This document shows positions 1 through 6,797 of a stretch of DNA of 15,188 bases, in pieces; within the stretch, counting starts at the first letter, position 1, and each line of letters opens with the position of its first letter. The stretch is from Pseudomonadota bacterium. Its GTDB lineage: Bacteria > Pseudomonadota > Gammaproteobacteria > Xanthomonadales > Xanthomonadaceae. The notes under the pieces are model-generated. The model was not told where the DNA came from, did not search any database, and saw only the letters and a program-made list of their open reading frames with translations. The translations under genes were made by a program, and so were the position numbers. The stretch is from the NCBI GenBank assembly GCA_023392975.1, contig JAEWNA010000122.1, positions 1-15,188 on the forward strand, in the 5' to 3' direction.

Positions 1-1
1 C

Positions 2-331
2 TGGGAAGAGGTGGCGATCTCGCTGGCGCCGGTGAAGCCGGTGAAGGTCCCGAAGCCCGCGACGGCGACGCCGACGGTCCTCCCGCCGGTGCTGCCGCCG
101 CCCGCGCAGACCCCCGACCTGTTCGCGAGCGGCCGGCTGCGCATCGACCCCGTGTTCGCCCTGCGCCTGCGCGACGCGCTCGCCGACGGGACGACCCTGA
201 TCGTCACCGACGACCCGCTGCGCCGGACCGCCCCGGAACCGGCGCCGCCAGCGCCGCCCCCCGCACCGACCCCGGCCCCGCCCGTGACGCCGATCACACC
301 ATCGAACATCGGGGCGCCGGCGTCGGCGTGA
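2..331 (+). CDS. C-terminal part of a probable L,D-transpeptidase (5' end outside window)
   Basis: An open frame enters from the left edge and stops at 329-331, giving 109 codons. A GTG at 11 could be read as a start, but the frame is open to base 2 and the protein begins abruptly in a Lys/Pro/Val-rich linker, so this is the end of a longer gene. Visible order: Pro-rich linker (about residues 10-38), a compact block containing ASGRLRID and a DGTTLIVTDDPL stretch, then a Pro/Ala tail. From memory, a GTTL-V-TD block following a linker is seen at the C-terminus of Xanthomonadaceae YkuD-type L,D-transpeptidases, which cross-link peptidoglycan in the periplasm. The next gene, 51 bp downstream on the same strand, is a second L,D-transpeptidase, which supports this reading. 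The catalytic domain itself is not in the window, so the assignment is tentative; the low-complexity tail could belong to another envelope protein. Confidence 0.45.
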   Translation, partial: WEEVAISLAPVKPVKVPKPATATPTVLPPVLPPPAQTPDLFASGRLRIDPVFALRLRDALADGTTLIVTDDPLRRTAPEPAPPAPPPAPTPAPPVTPITPSNIGAPASA

Positions 332-382
332 AACCCCGTTGGTTTCACGTTTTTCTACGGAGCGATCGGCATCCTCCGGCGA

Positions 383-1114
383 ATGCGCCCCGCCTTCGCC
401 GCCCTCGCCACCGCCTTCGTCCTCACCTGCTGCACCCTGCCCGCCTCGGCCGACAACGCCGGGAGCGGCGGCGCACCGCTGCTCGGCCAGCTGCAGCGGA
501 TGGCCCCCGACGCCGATCCGCAGGTGATCGCGCTGGCGCTGGAAGCGGCCCAGTGCGCCTCGGCCTCGGGCTCGATCACGCCGCCGAAGCGGCTGGCGGT
601 GATCGACTACTCGCGCCCGTCCACCGAGCGCCGGCTGTGGGTGTTCGACCTGGCGTCGCCGCGGCTGCTCTACAGCGAATACGTCGCCCACGGCCGCGCC
701 AGCGGCGAGAACCTCGCGACTGCCTTCTCCAATACCGACAGCAGCCACCAGTCCAGCCTCGGCCTGTTCGCCACCGCCGAGACCTACACCGGCCACAACG
801 GCCTGTCGCTGCGGATGGACGGGCTGGAACCGGGCTTCAACGACCGCGCCCGCGACCGCGCCATCGTCATGCACGGCGCCGACTACGTGAACCCGGAGAC
901 GGCACAGCGCCAGGGCCGCCTCGGCCGCAGCTTCGGCTGCCCCGCGGTGCGCCAGGCGGTCGCCCCGGCGATGATCGACGCACTCAAGGGCGGCCAGCTG
1001 GTGTTCGCCTACTACCCCGACCAGCGCTGGCTGACCCAGTCGAAGTTCTTCCGCTGCCACGCCAATCTCGCGACCGCGAACACGACCGGCGGCCGCCCCG
1101 GCGGCTCGCGCTGA
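383..1114 (+). CDS. Murein L,D-transpeptidase catalytic domain protein (YkuD_2 type)
   Basis: A 243-aa exported protein. Residues 1-23 form a signal peptide (hydrophobic FAALATAFVLTCC, then ASA before D24). The body matches the YkuD_2 family: a DYS stretch near residue 75, a WVFDL block near 86, and a catalytic region with IVMHGADYV (His164) followed by GRSFGCPAV (Ser183, Cys186). Known for the family: the Cys/His pair performs peptidoglycan L,D-transpeptidation or related murein amide exchange in the periplasm. The length is normal and all key residues are present. The ATG at 383 is chosen because it gives the signal peptide directly; the longer frame starting at 328 is in a different register. 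It lies 51 bp after the preceding gene and may be co-transcribed with it. The gene ends 7 bp before the convergent DUF4010 gene. Confidence 0.88.
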   Translation: MRPAFAALATAFVLTCCTLPASADNAGSGGAPLLGQLQRMAPDADPQVIALALEAAQCASASGSITPPKRLAVIDYSRPSTERRLWVFDLASPRLLYSEYVAHGRASGENLATAFSNTDSSHQSSLGLFATAETYTGHNGLSLRMDGLEPGFNDRARDRAIVMHGADYVNPETAQRQGRLGRSFGCPAVRQAVAPAMIDALKGGQLVFAYYPDQRWLTQSKFFRCHANLATANTTGGRPGGSR

Positions 1115-1121
1115 GCGTCGC

Positions 1122-2369
1122 TCAGGCCGACAGCCACATTCCCGCCGCGAACGCGGCCACGATCAGCAGCACGCCCGGCAGCACCCGCAGCAGGAACCCG
1201 CGCCCGCCGCGCAGCCACGCCATCAGCAGCTTGCTGCAGGAGTTCGTCGCCAGCGCCACGAACACCGGCCAGCCGGTGTCGGCCACGTGCAGCATGCCGC
1301 CGGCGTTCAACTGCGCCACCGAGGCGGCGGCCGCGTGCAGGTCGGCGAAGCCCGACAGTCCGGCCGCGACGGTGACGCCGGCATCGCCCAGCCAGCGCTG
1401 CACGCCGGCCGAGAACAGCAGGATGGCGCTGACGATGCCGGCGAACAGCAGCGCCTGCCGGGGCTCGAACGGCCGGCCCGCGGCGACCGTCTGGTCGTCG
1501 AGCGCGCCGTAGGAGCCGCGCCAGCGCGCCACGATCGCCACCAGCAGCGCCATCGCCCCCGACAGCGCCAGCGGCCAGGCCAGCCGCGCCAGCATCGGCG
1601 GCGACAGCGCGGCCACGACCGCGGTCAGCACCACCGCCGTGGCCACGTTCGAGAACAGCGCGCCGGCCGCGCACTGCGCCTGCAGCGCCGGCGCCGCGCG
1701 GCTGCGGTCGCCCATCGCGGCGATGGTCGCGGTGCTGGAGACGAAGCCGCCGACGAAGCCGGCCAGTGCCAGCCCCGCACCCGGCCCCAGCGCACGCAGC
1801 GCGACGTAGCCGGCAGCGTTGATCGCCATGATCAGCACCACCAGCGTCCACAGCTTGTACGGATTGAGCGCCTGCCACGGGTCGATCGCGCGATCCGGCA
1901 GCAGCGGCAGCACCACGGTCGCCGCCGCGACCAGCATCAGGCCGTCGTGCAGCTCGCGCTCGGTCAGCACATCGCGCACGAAGCGGTGCAGCGACGACTT
2001 GCCGGCCAGCACGATCGCCACCACCGCGCCGAGGCCGGCGGCCAGCGTCAGCTCGGTCATCGCCAGCGCGCCGAGCAGGAAGGTCACGAGCATCGCGACC
2101 TCGGTGGTGAGGCCGGGGTCGGTCTCGCGGCTGCCGCGATAGCTCGCCAGCGCCGCCAGCGCGACGAAGCCGCCCGCGACCGCGAAGCCGACGGCGCCGA
2201 ACCGCTGCGCGATGGCGCCGGACAGCGCCACCAGCAGGAAGGTGCGCACACCGGCGGCGGCGCGGCCGGGGCCGTCGCCCTTGTCGCGCTCGCGCTCGAC
2301 CCCGATCAGCAGGCCGACCGCGAAGGCGACGCAATAGCCGAGGAGTTCGTCGGTACCGGGCGTGGTCAT
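1122..2369 (-). CDS. MgtC/SapB-DUF4010 family integral membrane protein
   Basis: A 415-aa protein made almost wholly of hydrophobic helices (roughly ten to twelve). The N-terminus (about residues 10-140) carries the MgtC/SapB signature, seen as AVGLLIGVERERDKG followed by GVRTFLLVALSG. The C-terminal half (about 180-410) matches DUF4010, with FVGGFVSSTATIAAM and ATNSCSKLLMAW as its conserved small-residue motifs. Proteins of this architecture sit in the inner membrane; no transport substrate has been established for the DUF4010 fusion, so none is claimed. The start ATG at 2369 puts the first helix at once at the N-terminus. It lies 33 bp downstream of the universal stress protein gene on the same strand and could be transcribed with it from the FNR-like promoter. 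The same stretch reads as a long frame on the plus strand, but that translation is Arg/Gln/His-rich shadow. Confidence 0.87.
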   Translation of the reverse strand: MTTPGTDELLGYCVAFAVGLLIGVERERDKGDGPGRAAAGVRTFLLVALSGAIAQRFGAVGFAVAGGFVALAALASYRGSRETDPGLTTEVAMLVTFLLGALAMTELTLAAGLGAVVAIVLAGKSSLHRFVRDVLTERELHDGLMLVAAATVVLPLLPDRAIDPWQALNPYKLWTLVVLIMAINAAGYVALRALGPGAGLALAGFVGGFVSSTATIAAMGDRSRAAPALQAQCAAGALFSNVATAVVLTAVVAALSPPMLARLAWPLALSGAMALLVAIVARWRGSYGALDDQTVAAGRPFEPRQALLFAGIVSAILLFSAGVQRWLGDAGVTVAAGLSGFADLHAAAASVAQLNAGGMLHVADTGWPVFVALATNSCSKLLMAWLRGGRGFLLRVLPGVLLIVAAFAAGMWLSA

Positions 2370-2402
2370 CGCCGCAGCATAGCAACGCGGCGGCGGCGCG
2401 GA

Positions 2403-3242
2403 TCAGTGCGAGAACAGCACCGGCAGGTGCGCGGTCTCCAGCAGTTCGCGCGTGCTGCCGCCGAGCACCGCCTCGCGCAGCCGCGAGTGGCCGTAGCCGC
2501 CGGCGACCAGCAGGTCGGCGCCGACCGTGCGGGCGTGGTCGAGCAGCGCGTAGGCGACCGAGAAGTTCATGCTCGGCCGCACCGTCACTTCGACCCGCAG
2601 GCCGTGGCGCGCCAGGTGCGCGGCGATGTCGGCGCCTGGCTCGCCGCCGTGCGCCGATTCGCCGACCGCGGGGTCGATCACGACCACGTCGACGCTGCCG
2701 GCGCGCCGCAGCAGCGGCATCGCGTCGGCGACCGCGCGCGCGGCTTCGCGGGTGGGCTTCCAGGCGACCACCGCGCGCTTCGGCGGCACCGACAGGCTGG
2801 CGCCCTCGGGCACCACCAGCACCGGCCGGCCGGACTGGCGCAGCACGTCGTGGAAGTGGTCGTGCAGGGCGAGATCGTCGCGGTCCCGTCGCATGCCGGG
2901 CAGCACGGTGACGTCGGCGTAACGGGCATGCATCGCCGCGGTGCTCTGCGGATACAGCGACACCGCTTCGGCGGTCCGCACTTCGAACGACGGCACCGCA
3001 TGCGCGAAGCGCGTGCGCACCGCCTCCGCCCGCGCATGCGCGCGCTTGCTCGCCTCCTCGTGCAGGCGGGCATAGACGTCGTAGGCCATTGCGCCCCAGT
3101 CGCTGGGCATCGGCGTCGGCACGTCGACGGTCACCAGCACCGCCAGATGGCCGCCGCCCGCCTCGGCGAGCGCGACCCCGGCCCGGAGCGGCGCCTCGAG
3201 GCTGTCCTCGTTCACGTACGGAATCAGGATGTCCTTGAACAT
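2403..3242 (-). CDS. Tandem-domain universal stress protein (UspA family)
   Basis: A 279-aa cytosolic protein with two Usp folds. Domain 1 (about 1-145) starts with FKDILIPYV and ends with RPVLVVPEG. Domain 2 (about 152-279) starts with KRAVVAWKPT and ends with the family's ATP-loop pattern in GGYGHSRLREAVLGGST before LLETAHLPVLFSH. The G-x2-G-x9-G-[ST] motif is recognisable in domain 2; domain 1 has a divergent, probably non-binding version. Known for the family: tandem Usps accumulate under stress and, in Pseudomonas, during oxygen limitation under control of Anr. The start ATG at 3242 is preceded by a GAGGTG ribosome site. An FNR-like box and a matching -10 lie 31-72 bp upstream (separate entry). 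It is followed by the DUF4010 membrane gene after 33 bp, a possible two-gene unit. Confidence 0.9.
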   Translation of the reverse strand: MFKDILIPYVNEDSLEAPLRAGVALAEAGGGHLAVLVTVDVPTPMPSDWGAMAYDVYARLHEEASKRAHARAEAVRTRFAHAVPSFEVRTAEAVSLYPQSTAAMHARYADVTVLPGMRRDRDDLALHDHFHDVLRQSGRPVLVVPEGASLSVPPKRAVVAWKPTREAARAVADAMPLLRRAGSVDVVVIDPAVGESAHGGEPGADIAAHLARHGLRVEVTVRPSMNFSVAYALLDHARTVGADLLVAGGYGHSRLREAVLGGSTRELLETAHLPVLFSH

Positions 3243-3272
3243 GCTGCACCTCGCGAGGGCTCAGGGAATCCG

Positions 3273-3314
3273 ATTAGAGCGCAATTTCCGGGAAAGCGCA
3301 TTGATTGTCGTCAA
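3273..3314 (-). promoter_or_regulatory. FNR/Anr-type box plus -10 element upstream of the universal stress gene
   Basis: Read on the minus strand, TTGAC-GACA-ATCAA (3314-3301) matches nine of ten positions of the FNR/Anr half-sites TTGAT-N4-ATCAA. Twenty-two bases after the box lies TCTAAT (3278-3273), five of six to the sigma-70 -10. The first base of TCTAAT is the 30th base from the centre of the box, which is the geometry of a class II FNR promoter (box centred at -41.5). The implied start of transcription is near 3266, leaving about 24 nt of leader before the ATG. The site is seen directly; control by oxygen is inferred. Confidence 0.68.
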
Positions 3315-3445
3315 ATCGGCAGGCGAGCCGTTGCGTCGGCCGTCGATCGTGCAATGCAGCAGGCGGGCGTCGGTACGCGCATGAAGCATGCGCGAGGTTG
3401 GCGCCTGTGTTGAGCGACTGGTTTCCGCACGCGTGATGGATCACC

Positions 3446-3490
3446 TCACCCCTTGCGGGAGAGGTCGCCGCGCAAAGCGCGGCGGGCGCG
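3446..3490. repeat. REP-like intergenic hairpin element
   Basis: A CTCACCCCTTGCGGGAGAGG stretch is followed by a perfect 8-bp stem, CGCCGCGC (3466-3473) and GCGCGGCG (3477-3484), with an AAA loop. From memory this resembles a GC-rich dispersed intergenic repeat common in Xanthomonadaceae genomes. It lies in the 373-bp gap between the divergent stress-protein and dehydrogenase genes. Apart from the FNR-like promoter and this element, I see only a T7 run at 3541-3547 and no gene there. Confidence 0.45.
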
Positions 3491-3615
3491 GGGACGCGCA
3501 GCGCGCTTCGCATGCTGCACCGCATCGAATAACGAAGGCGTTTTTTTGCCCCACATCAACGCGCCAGCCGCGCTCGCGTGGTGTCATGGAAGCACGTCAT
3601 CCATCGGAGATCGCC

Positions 3616-4389
3616 ATGTCCCGCACGCAAGACAAGGTCTGCATCGTCACCGGCGCCGCACTCGGGATCGGCCGCGCCTGCGCCGTCCGTCTCGGCGAAC
3701 AGGGCGCGAAGATCGCCCTGTTCGACCGGCTCGATGCCGAAGGCGAAGCGCTCGCCGCCGAATTGAACGCCCGCGGGATCGCCGCCCGCTACTGGCACGT
3801 CGATGTCGCGTCGGAAGACAGCGTCCGCACGGCGGTCGAAGGCGTCGTCACGCATTTCGGCGCGTTGCACGGACTGGTCAACAACGCCGGCATTTCCGGT
3901 TCGACCAAACTCACCCATGAACTCACCGAAGCCGAGTGGGACCAGGTGCAGGCGGTCAACGTGAAGGGCGTGTTCTTCTGCACCAAGCACGCGATCCCGC
4001 ACCTGAAGGCCGCGGGCGGTGGCAGCATCGTCAACCTCTCGTCGATCTACGGCCTCGTCGGCGCCGCCGACGTGCCCGCGTACCACGCCTCGAAGGGCGC
4101 GGTGCGGCTGATGAGCAAGACCGACGCGATGATCTACGCCGCCGATCGCATCCGGGTGAATTCGATTCACCCCGGCTATATCTGGACGCCGATGGTCGAA
4201 CACCACCTGCGCGCCAGTGGCGCCACCGACCTCGACGCCGCCCGCGACGACGTCGGCAAACTGCATCCGCTCGGCCACATGGGCGAACCCGACGACATCG
4301 CCTGGGGCGTGGTCTACCTGGTGTCCGACGAATCCAAGTTCGTCACCGGCAGCGAACTGGTGATCGACGGGGGGTATACCGCGAGGTGA
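3616..4389 (+). CDS. Short-chain dehydrogenase/reductase (classical SDR)
   Basis: A 257-aa NAD(P)-dependent oxidoreductase. The Rossmann fold begins at once: TGAALGIG (TGxxxGIG, residues 12-19), an acidic residue D37 at the end of beta-2 that would favour NAD(H), NNAG at 89-92, catalytic Ser143 in VNLSSIYG, and Y156-x3-K160 in YHASK. The C-terminal GSELVIDGGYTAR is the usual SDR ending, and the length is typical. The substrate cannot be read from sequence; FabG-like and cyclohexanol/7-alpha-hydroxysteroid dehydrogenase-like enzymes look alike. ATG 3616 is preferred over an in-frame ATG 30 bp upstream because CGGAGA ends 5 bases before it and because it puts the fold at the N-terminus. It has no obvious operon partner and is the last GC-rich gene before the cassette array. 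Confidence 0.92.
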   Translation: MSRTQDKVCIVTGAALGIGRACAVRLGEQGAKIALFDRLDAEGEALAAELNARGIAARYWHVDVASEDSVRTAVEGVVTHFGALHGLVNNAGISGSTKLTHELTEAEWDQVQAVNVKGVFFCTKHAIPHLKAAGGGSIVNLSSIYGLVGAADVPAYHASKGAVRLMSKTDAMIYAADRIRVNSIHPGYIWTPMVEHHLRASGATDLDAARDDVGKLHPLGHMGEPDDIAWGVVYLVSDESKFVTGSELVIDGGYTAR

Positions 4390-4710
4390 GGGGCATGGCG
4401 CTCGCCGCGTCAAATTCGTCGCAGGGCCGATCAGGTTCGCCTCGGATATCCCGGCGAAGCTCGTCGAATTTCCAGACGTATCAACGGCATCGATGATCCC
4501 GCATCCAGTGTCATCGACCTTCGATATCGGGGCCTGTGTGCCCCGATATCGAATACCGGAGTGGGTTCGCCGCATATCCGGCGAGTCGAAGCGCGAACGC
4601 GCCATACGCCCCATGTCCACTGCGTTGATTCTCATCGACTTTTCGCGATTGACCGCTACGAGACGCCATGTCAACCTCTGCGTTACACCCCACTTTGGGG
4701 TCTACTTGTA
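4390..4710. other. Gene-free spacer between the dehydrogenase and the cassette array
   Basis: About 320 bp with no credible gene on either strand; the short frames here have no recognisable content and no ribosome site. It holds several inverted repeats: AAATTCG/CGAATTT (4412-4418 and 4465-4471) enclosing TTCGCC/GGCGAA (4436-4441 and 4453-4458), the 14-bp hairpin described separately, TCGCCG/CGGCGA (4567-4572 and 4579-4584), and CCCCA-CTT-TGGGG just before the array boundary. This is where an integron would carry attI and the integrase gene. The space is too short for an integrase (about 1 kb) and I see no integrase remnant. Confidence 0.6.
4520..4553. repeat. Perfect 14-bp inverted repeat (hairpin)
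   Basis: TTCGATATCGGGGC (4520-4533) and its exact reverse complement (4540-4553) flank a 6-base loop, CTGTGT. It lies 130 bp after the stop of the dehydrogenase gene. There is no T-run after the stem on either strand, so it is not a textbook intrinsic terminator, although a stem this strong could still stop or stabilise the dehydrogenase transcript. A protein or recombinase site is an alternative. Confidence 0.6.
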
Positions 4711-4718
4711 GTTAGGGC
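4711..4718 (+). repeat. Left array boundary: solitary core site GTTAGGGC
   Basis: GTTAGGG fits the integron core site GTTRRRY except at the last base. Read with the next base, it is complementary to GCCATAAC at the R'' end of attC1 with one mismatch, so it marks where cassette 1 begins (cut after G4711). It is either the right end of an attI or the R' end of an eroded attC. A CCCCA-CTT-TGGGG hairpin lies just upstream, but no convincing R''/L'' partner does. Confidence 0.6.
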
Positions 4719-4756
4719 ACACAGACTTCATTGCTTACCGAACACGGGGAAAGATA

Positions 4757-5566
4757 GTGAAAAAAACACTTCTTGCAGGCTTTTGCGTTATGGCTCTCAT
4801 GCTAACGGCAAGCGACGCAATGGCGGAGGAGGAAATCAAGTTCCTGTTGGGCAAAATTGAGTCAGGAGCTGTGGCGGGAACATCGGTAAGCGATCTTTGC
4901 TACACATCAGGGGCAAAATACTTTAAAGCGGACGAAACAATATTCATCACGGGGAAACAGTCTTGCTCAAAGTACTCTACAAACAGAACATTTCTAGAGT
5001 TTTCCTGGAAAGGTGAAACCTACTATCTGGAAGAAGATAAAATATTCCTGACCGATGAGAATAAAGCGAAGATGGCCGCACTCTCTGAAGCAGATTGGGC
5101 CTCGCTTCAAAGTAATGGAAAGTACGTATCGCTCCTTTGGCAAAAGACAAAAGCCGAGAAATTTCTCGCTGTCGTTGAATCCATGAAACCTAATGGCGCA
5201 ATTATCGCCGACTGGGGCCTGACCGACGAAAGTGAATATACTGAAGGCACCGGACTAAAATTCGAAATACTGAATCCGACCAGAAAAACAATCAAATACA
5301 TATGGATCACTGTCGCCGTCTTAAACCCAGTTGGCGATCCTGCTGGCCCTCCAAGAACTGTCAAGCTAGTCGGCCCGATTGAACCTGATACATCTGGCTC
5401 ATACAGCTTTGACTACGTCTGGATGAGCGACATGCCTAGCACTGCGAAAATTCGCGCCGTAAAAATTCAATACATGGATGGATCTGTCCGCAATGTCGCA
5501 TCGCCAAGTAAGATGATATTCAGCGACGACGAGACGGCAATGTATAAAGACCTCACTAGTCAGTAG
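4757..5566 (+). CDS. Cassette 1: exported protein of unknown function
   Basis: A 269-aa protein not recognised as any named family. Residues 1-23 are a clear Sec signal peptide (MKKTLLAGFCVMALMLTASDAMA, cleavage after AMA). The mature protein is hydrophilic and mixed-charge; the N-terminal half contains two cysteines (in SDLCYTSG and KQSCSKYS) that could form a periplasmic disulfide. The C-terminal half (about 165-250) has alternating strands, such as GLKFEILNPTRKTIKYIWI and GSYSFDYVW, that suggest an Ig-like or FxLYD-like beta sandwich; this fold is inferred by eye only. The start is a GTG at 4757, chosen for the signal peptide and for GGGGAAAG just upstream. Its codon use is much richer in AT than the flanks, with frequent AAA, ATA and AAT, typical of recently mobile cassette DNA. 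Its stop lies 5 bp before attC1. Confidence 0.8.
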   Translation: MKKTLLAGFCVMALMLTASDAMAEEEIKFLLGKIESGAVAGTSVSDLCYTSGAKYFKADETIFITGKQSCSKYSTNRTFLEFSWKGETYYLEEDKIFLTDENKAKMAALSEADWASLQSNGKYVSLLWQKTKAEKFLAVVESMKPNGAIIADWGLTDESEYTEGTGLKFEILNPTRKTIKYIWITVAVLNPVGDPAGPPRTVKLVGPIEPDTSGSYSFDYVWMSDMPSTAKIRAVKIQYMDGSVRNVASPSKMIFSDDETAMYKDLTSQ

Positions 5567-5571
5567 CAGCG

Positions 5572-5631
5572 CCATAACAATTCATTCAAGCCGAAGCCGC
5601 TTCGCGGCTCAGCTTAATTCTGGCGTTATTT
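5572..5631 (+). repeat. attC1 recombination site
   Basis: A 60-bp site. R'' is CCATAAC (5572-5578), followed by AATTCATTCAAGCCG, a central stem AAGCCGC-TTC-GCGGCT, the right arm AGCTTAATT, and R' GTTATTT (5625-5631). The cut falls after G5625, so cassette 2 begins at 5626. It is one of the three best-preserved sites and shares its left arm with attC5 and attC6. Confidence 0.88.
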
Positions 5632-5646
5632 CTCGCAGGGGGTGTC

Positions 5647-6225
5647 GTGGGGACTCGGTTTACGACACGGCTACGCCAAGCAGTCTTGTCAATTGACGAG
5701 AGTGAAGCAATCAGATGCATGAAGGCATCAAGCAACTCCCTCTACACACCGCTGTACACATCAGGCAAGTACAGATGGATGAAGGTAATGGAGTCAGACG
5801 GAACTCTTGTTGCGTGGCGACCTGTCAATGGCGGCGACGGCAAGGAACCCGCTCAGACCACAAACCTGATGTTTGGCGTCGTAATTCAATCTGAGGATGC
5901 CACATCACAGGTCAAAGCTAACCCTCTCGGAAAAGCCTTCCTCACAACGATCTGGACGGGAATCTTCGTTGATCTAAGCGACGGGACTCGCCGTCGCGTT
6001 GACAACCTTCTGGTTGTGTTTGTGTTGCCTAAGGGTGCCGATGCAAGGAGAAAGAAGGCATTCACACGTGCAAAAAAGTACGTGGAAAATACCGCGGACT
6101 TAGTTGATGATGTGGTAGCAATTGAAGTGCCTCGCGGCGCGAGCGCTGAAGACATCAAGGCTTCAATCATTGAAGAAATTCGCCCCTTTCTGTTTGGGGC
6201 GGGTAGACCAAAGAGTGAGACATAA
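5647..6225 (+). CDS. Cassette 2: protein of unknown function
   Basis: A 192-aa protein that I do not recognise. There is no signal peptide and no TM segment except a short hydrophobic strand (NLLVVFVLP), so it is probably cytosolic. It alternates beta-like stretches (TNLMFGVVIQS, GIFVDLSDG) with a charged helical part (ADARRKKAFTRAKKYVENTADL) and ends in a predicted helix EDIKASIIEEIRPFL. The start is a GTG at 5647 with AGGGGG (5637-5642) in ribosome-site position; both lie within the cassette, whose first base is 5626. The stop TAA (6223-6225) is embedded in the R'' box ACATAAC of its own attC, a hallmark of cassette genes. Codon use is less GC-rich than the flanks. Confidence 0.78.
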   Translation: MGTRFTTRLRQAVLSIDESEAIRCMKASSNSLYTPLYTSGKYRWMKVMESDGTLVAWRPVNGGDGKEPAQTTNLMFGVVIQSEDATSQVKANPLGKAFLTTIWTGIFVDLSDGTRRRVDNLLVVFVLPKGADARRKKAFTRAKKYVENTADLVDDVVAIEVPRGASAEDIKASIIEEIRPFLFGAGRPKSET

Positions 6226-6324
6226 CAATTCATTCGAGCCGAGCCTGCTTCGCAGCCTCGGCGCTGGAGATGACTGAACCATCGCCGCCCCCTCTCGCGG
6301 GACGGATCTACTCAGAAACTAGGC
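6220..6324 (+). repeat. attC2, long or partly degenerate recombination site
   Basis: The left half is standard: R'' ACATAAC (6220-6226), AATTCATTCGAGCCG, then a CTGC-TTC-GCAG stem flanked by GCCGAG/CTCGGC. After 6262 the usual right arm is absent. A weak match, CTACTCAGAAACTAGGC (compare CTTAACTCA...GTTAGGC), ends at 6324, 3 bp before the next start codon. The site is therefore either an expanded attC of about 105 bp or a broken one. R'' matches the start of cassette 2 (GTTATTT) with one mismatch. Confidence 0.6.
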
Positions 6325-6327
6325 AGC

Positions 6328-6780
6328 ATGAAAAGTATTGTCTTAGTTATTGTTCTCACCGGCTGCGCATCCGGGAGTGGCAGGTTGCCTCCGCCCGCTG
6401 ATCGCCAGACTATAGTGGGCGCATGGGATGGGGAAGATTCACAGGAGATATTCAAGGCGGATGGTACGTATTGCGCATACTCACAAGCGGCCGATTCGTT
6501 CGGCCGCTGGGAGTACGGACCGGACGGCTACATCACACTGCACATAACGTCATCTACTGATCCGGAAGAGGTGACACCTTCAAATGCCTCTGAACTTCGA
6601 GCAGTGTTCAGTCCTGAGCCTAGCCGGCTGTACATGGGCTATGCGTGCACTCATTGCCCGGATGGCATCCTGGGAGCCTGGTTCAGGCGTTCAAGTCATC
6701 CAAGGACATGTCCTTCTGGCAACAGTGCCTTGCTGCCTAACAATTCTTCCGAACCGACGTCGCATCGCGGCTCGGCATGA
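6328..6780 (+). CDS. Cassette 3: small lipoprotein, probably frameshifted near its end
   Basis: The frame encodes 150 aa. Residues 1-13 form a lipoprotein signal (MKSIVLVIVLTGC, lipobox LTGC with Cys13). The mature part, with VGAWDG, EIFKADGTYCAYS and GRWEYGPDGYITLHI, looks like a small beta-barrel 'threshold' lipoprotein in which a W-containing strand follows a DGTY turn; no family name is claimed. The frame does not stop before attC3 but reads through its R'' and central stem (last 15 or so residues), which is unusual for a cassette gene. In the +2 register the sequence ends LVQAFKSSKDMSFWQQCLAA and stops at a TAA (6738-6740) inside R'' GCCTAAC. A one-base loss between about 6620 and 6690 would explain this. 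The start ATG at 6328 lies 4 bp inside the cassette if attC2 ends at 6324. Confidence 0.65.
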   Translation: MKSIVLVIVLTGCASGSGRLPPPADRQTIVGAWDGEDSQEIFKADGTYCAYSQAADSFGRWEYGPDGYITLHITSSTDPEEVTPSNASELRAVFSPEPSRLYMGYACTHCPDGILGAWFRRSSHPRTCPSGNSALLPNNSSEPTSHRGSA

Positions 6781-6794
6781 CTCAGGCAGCAGTC
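6735..6794 (+). repeat. attC3, degenerate recombination site
   Basis: R'' GCCTAAC (6735-6741) is perfect, followed by AATTCTTCCGAACCG, a CGTCGCATCGCGGCTCGG stem and ATGACTCAGGC. The R' box should lie at 6788-6794 but reads AGCAGTC instead of GTTRRRY, so the right end has decayed or been deleted. It would be a poor substrate for an integrase. Confidence 0.68.
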
Positions 6795-6797
6795 CTC

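Noticed and set aside
1012..3413. Very long open frames antisense to or out of frame with the DUF4010 and stress-protein genes (745 aa on minus, 708 aa on plus)
   Set aside because: Their translations are Arg/Gln/His/Ala-rich with no domain, as expected of shadow frames in GC-rich DNA; the real genes underneath have clear family motifs.
4625..4638. A second FNR-like box TTGAT-TCTC-ATCGA before cassette 1
   Set aside because: There is no -10 at the required distance and the nearest gene starts about 120 bp away, so a chance match is more likely.
4511..4693. A minus-strand 60-aa frame as an integrase remnant
   Set aside because: It contains none of the tyrosine-recombinase box residues and no likeness to the IntI N-terminus; too short and random in composition.
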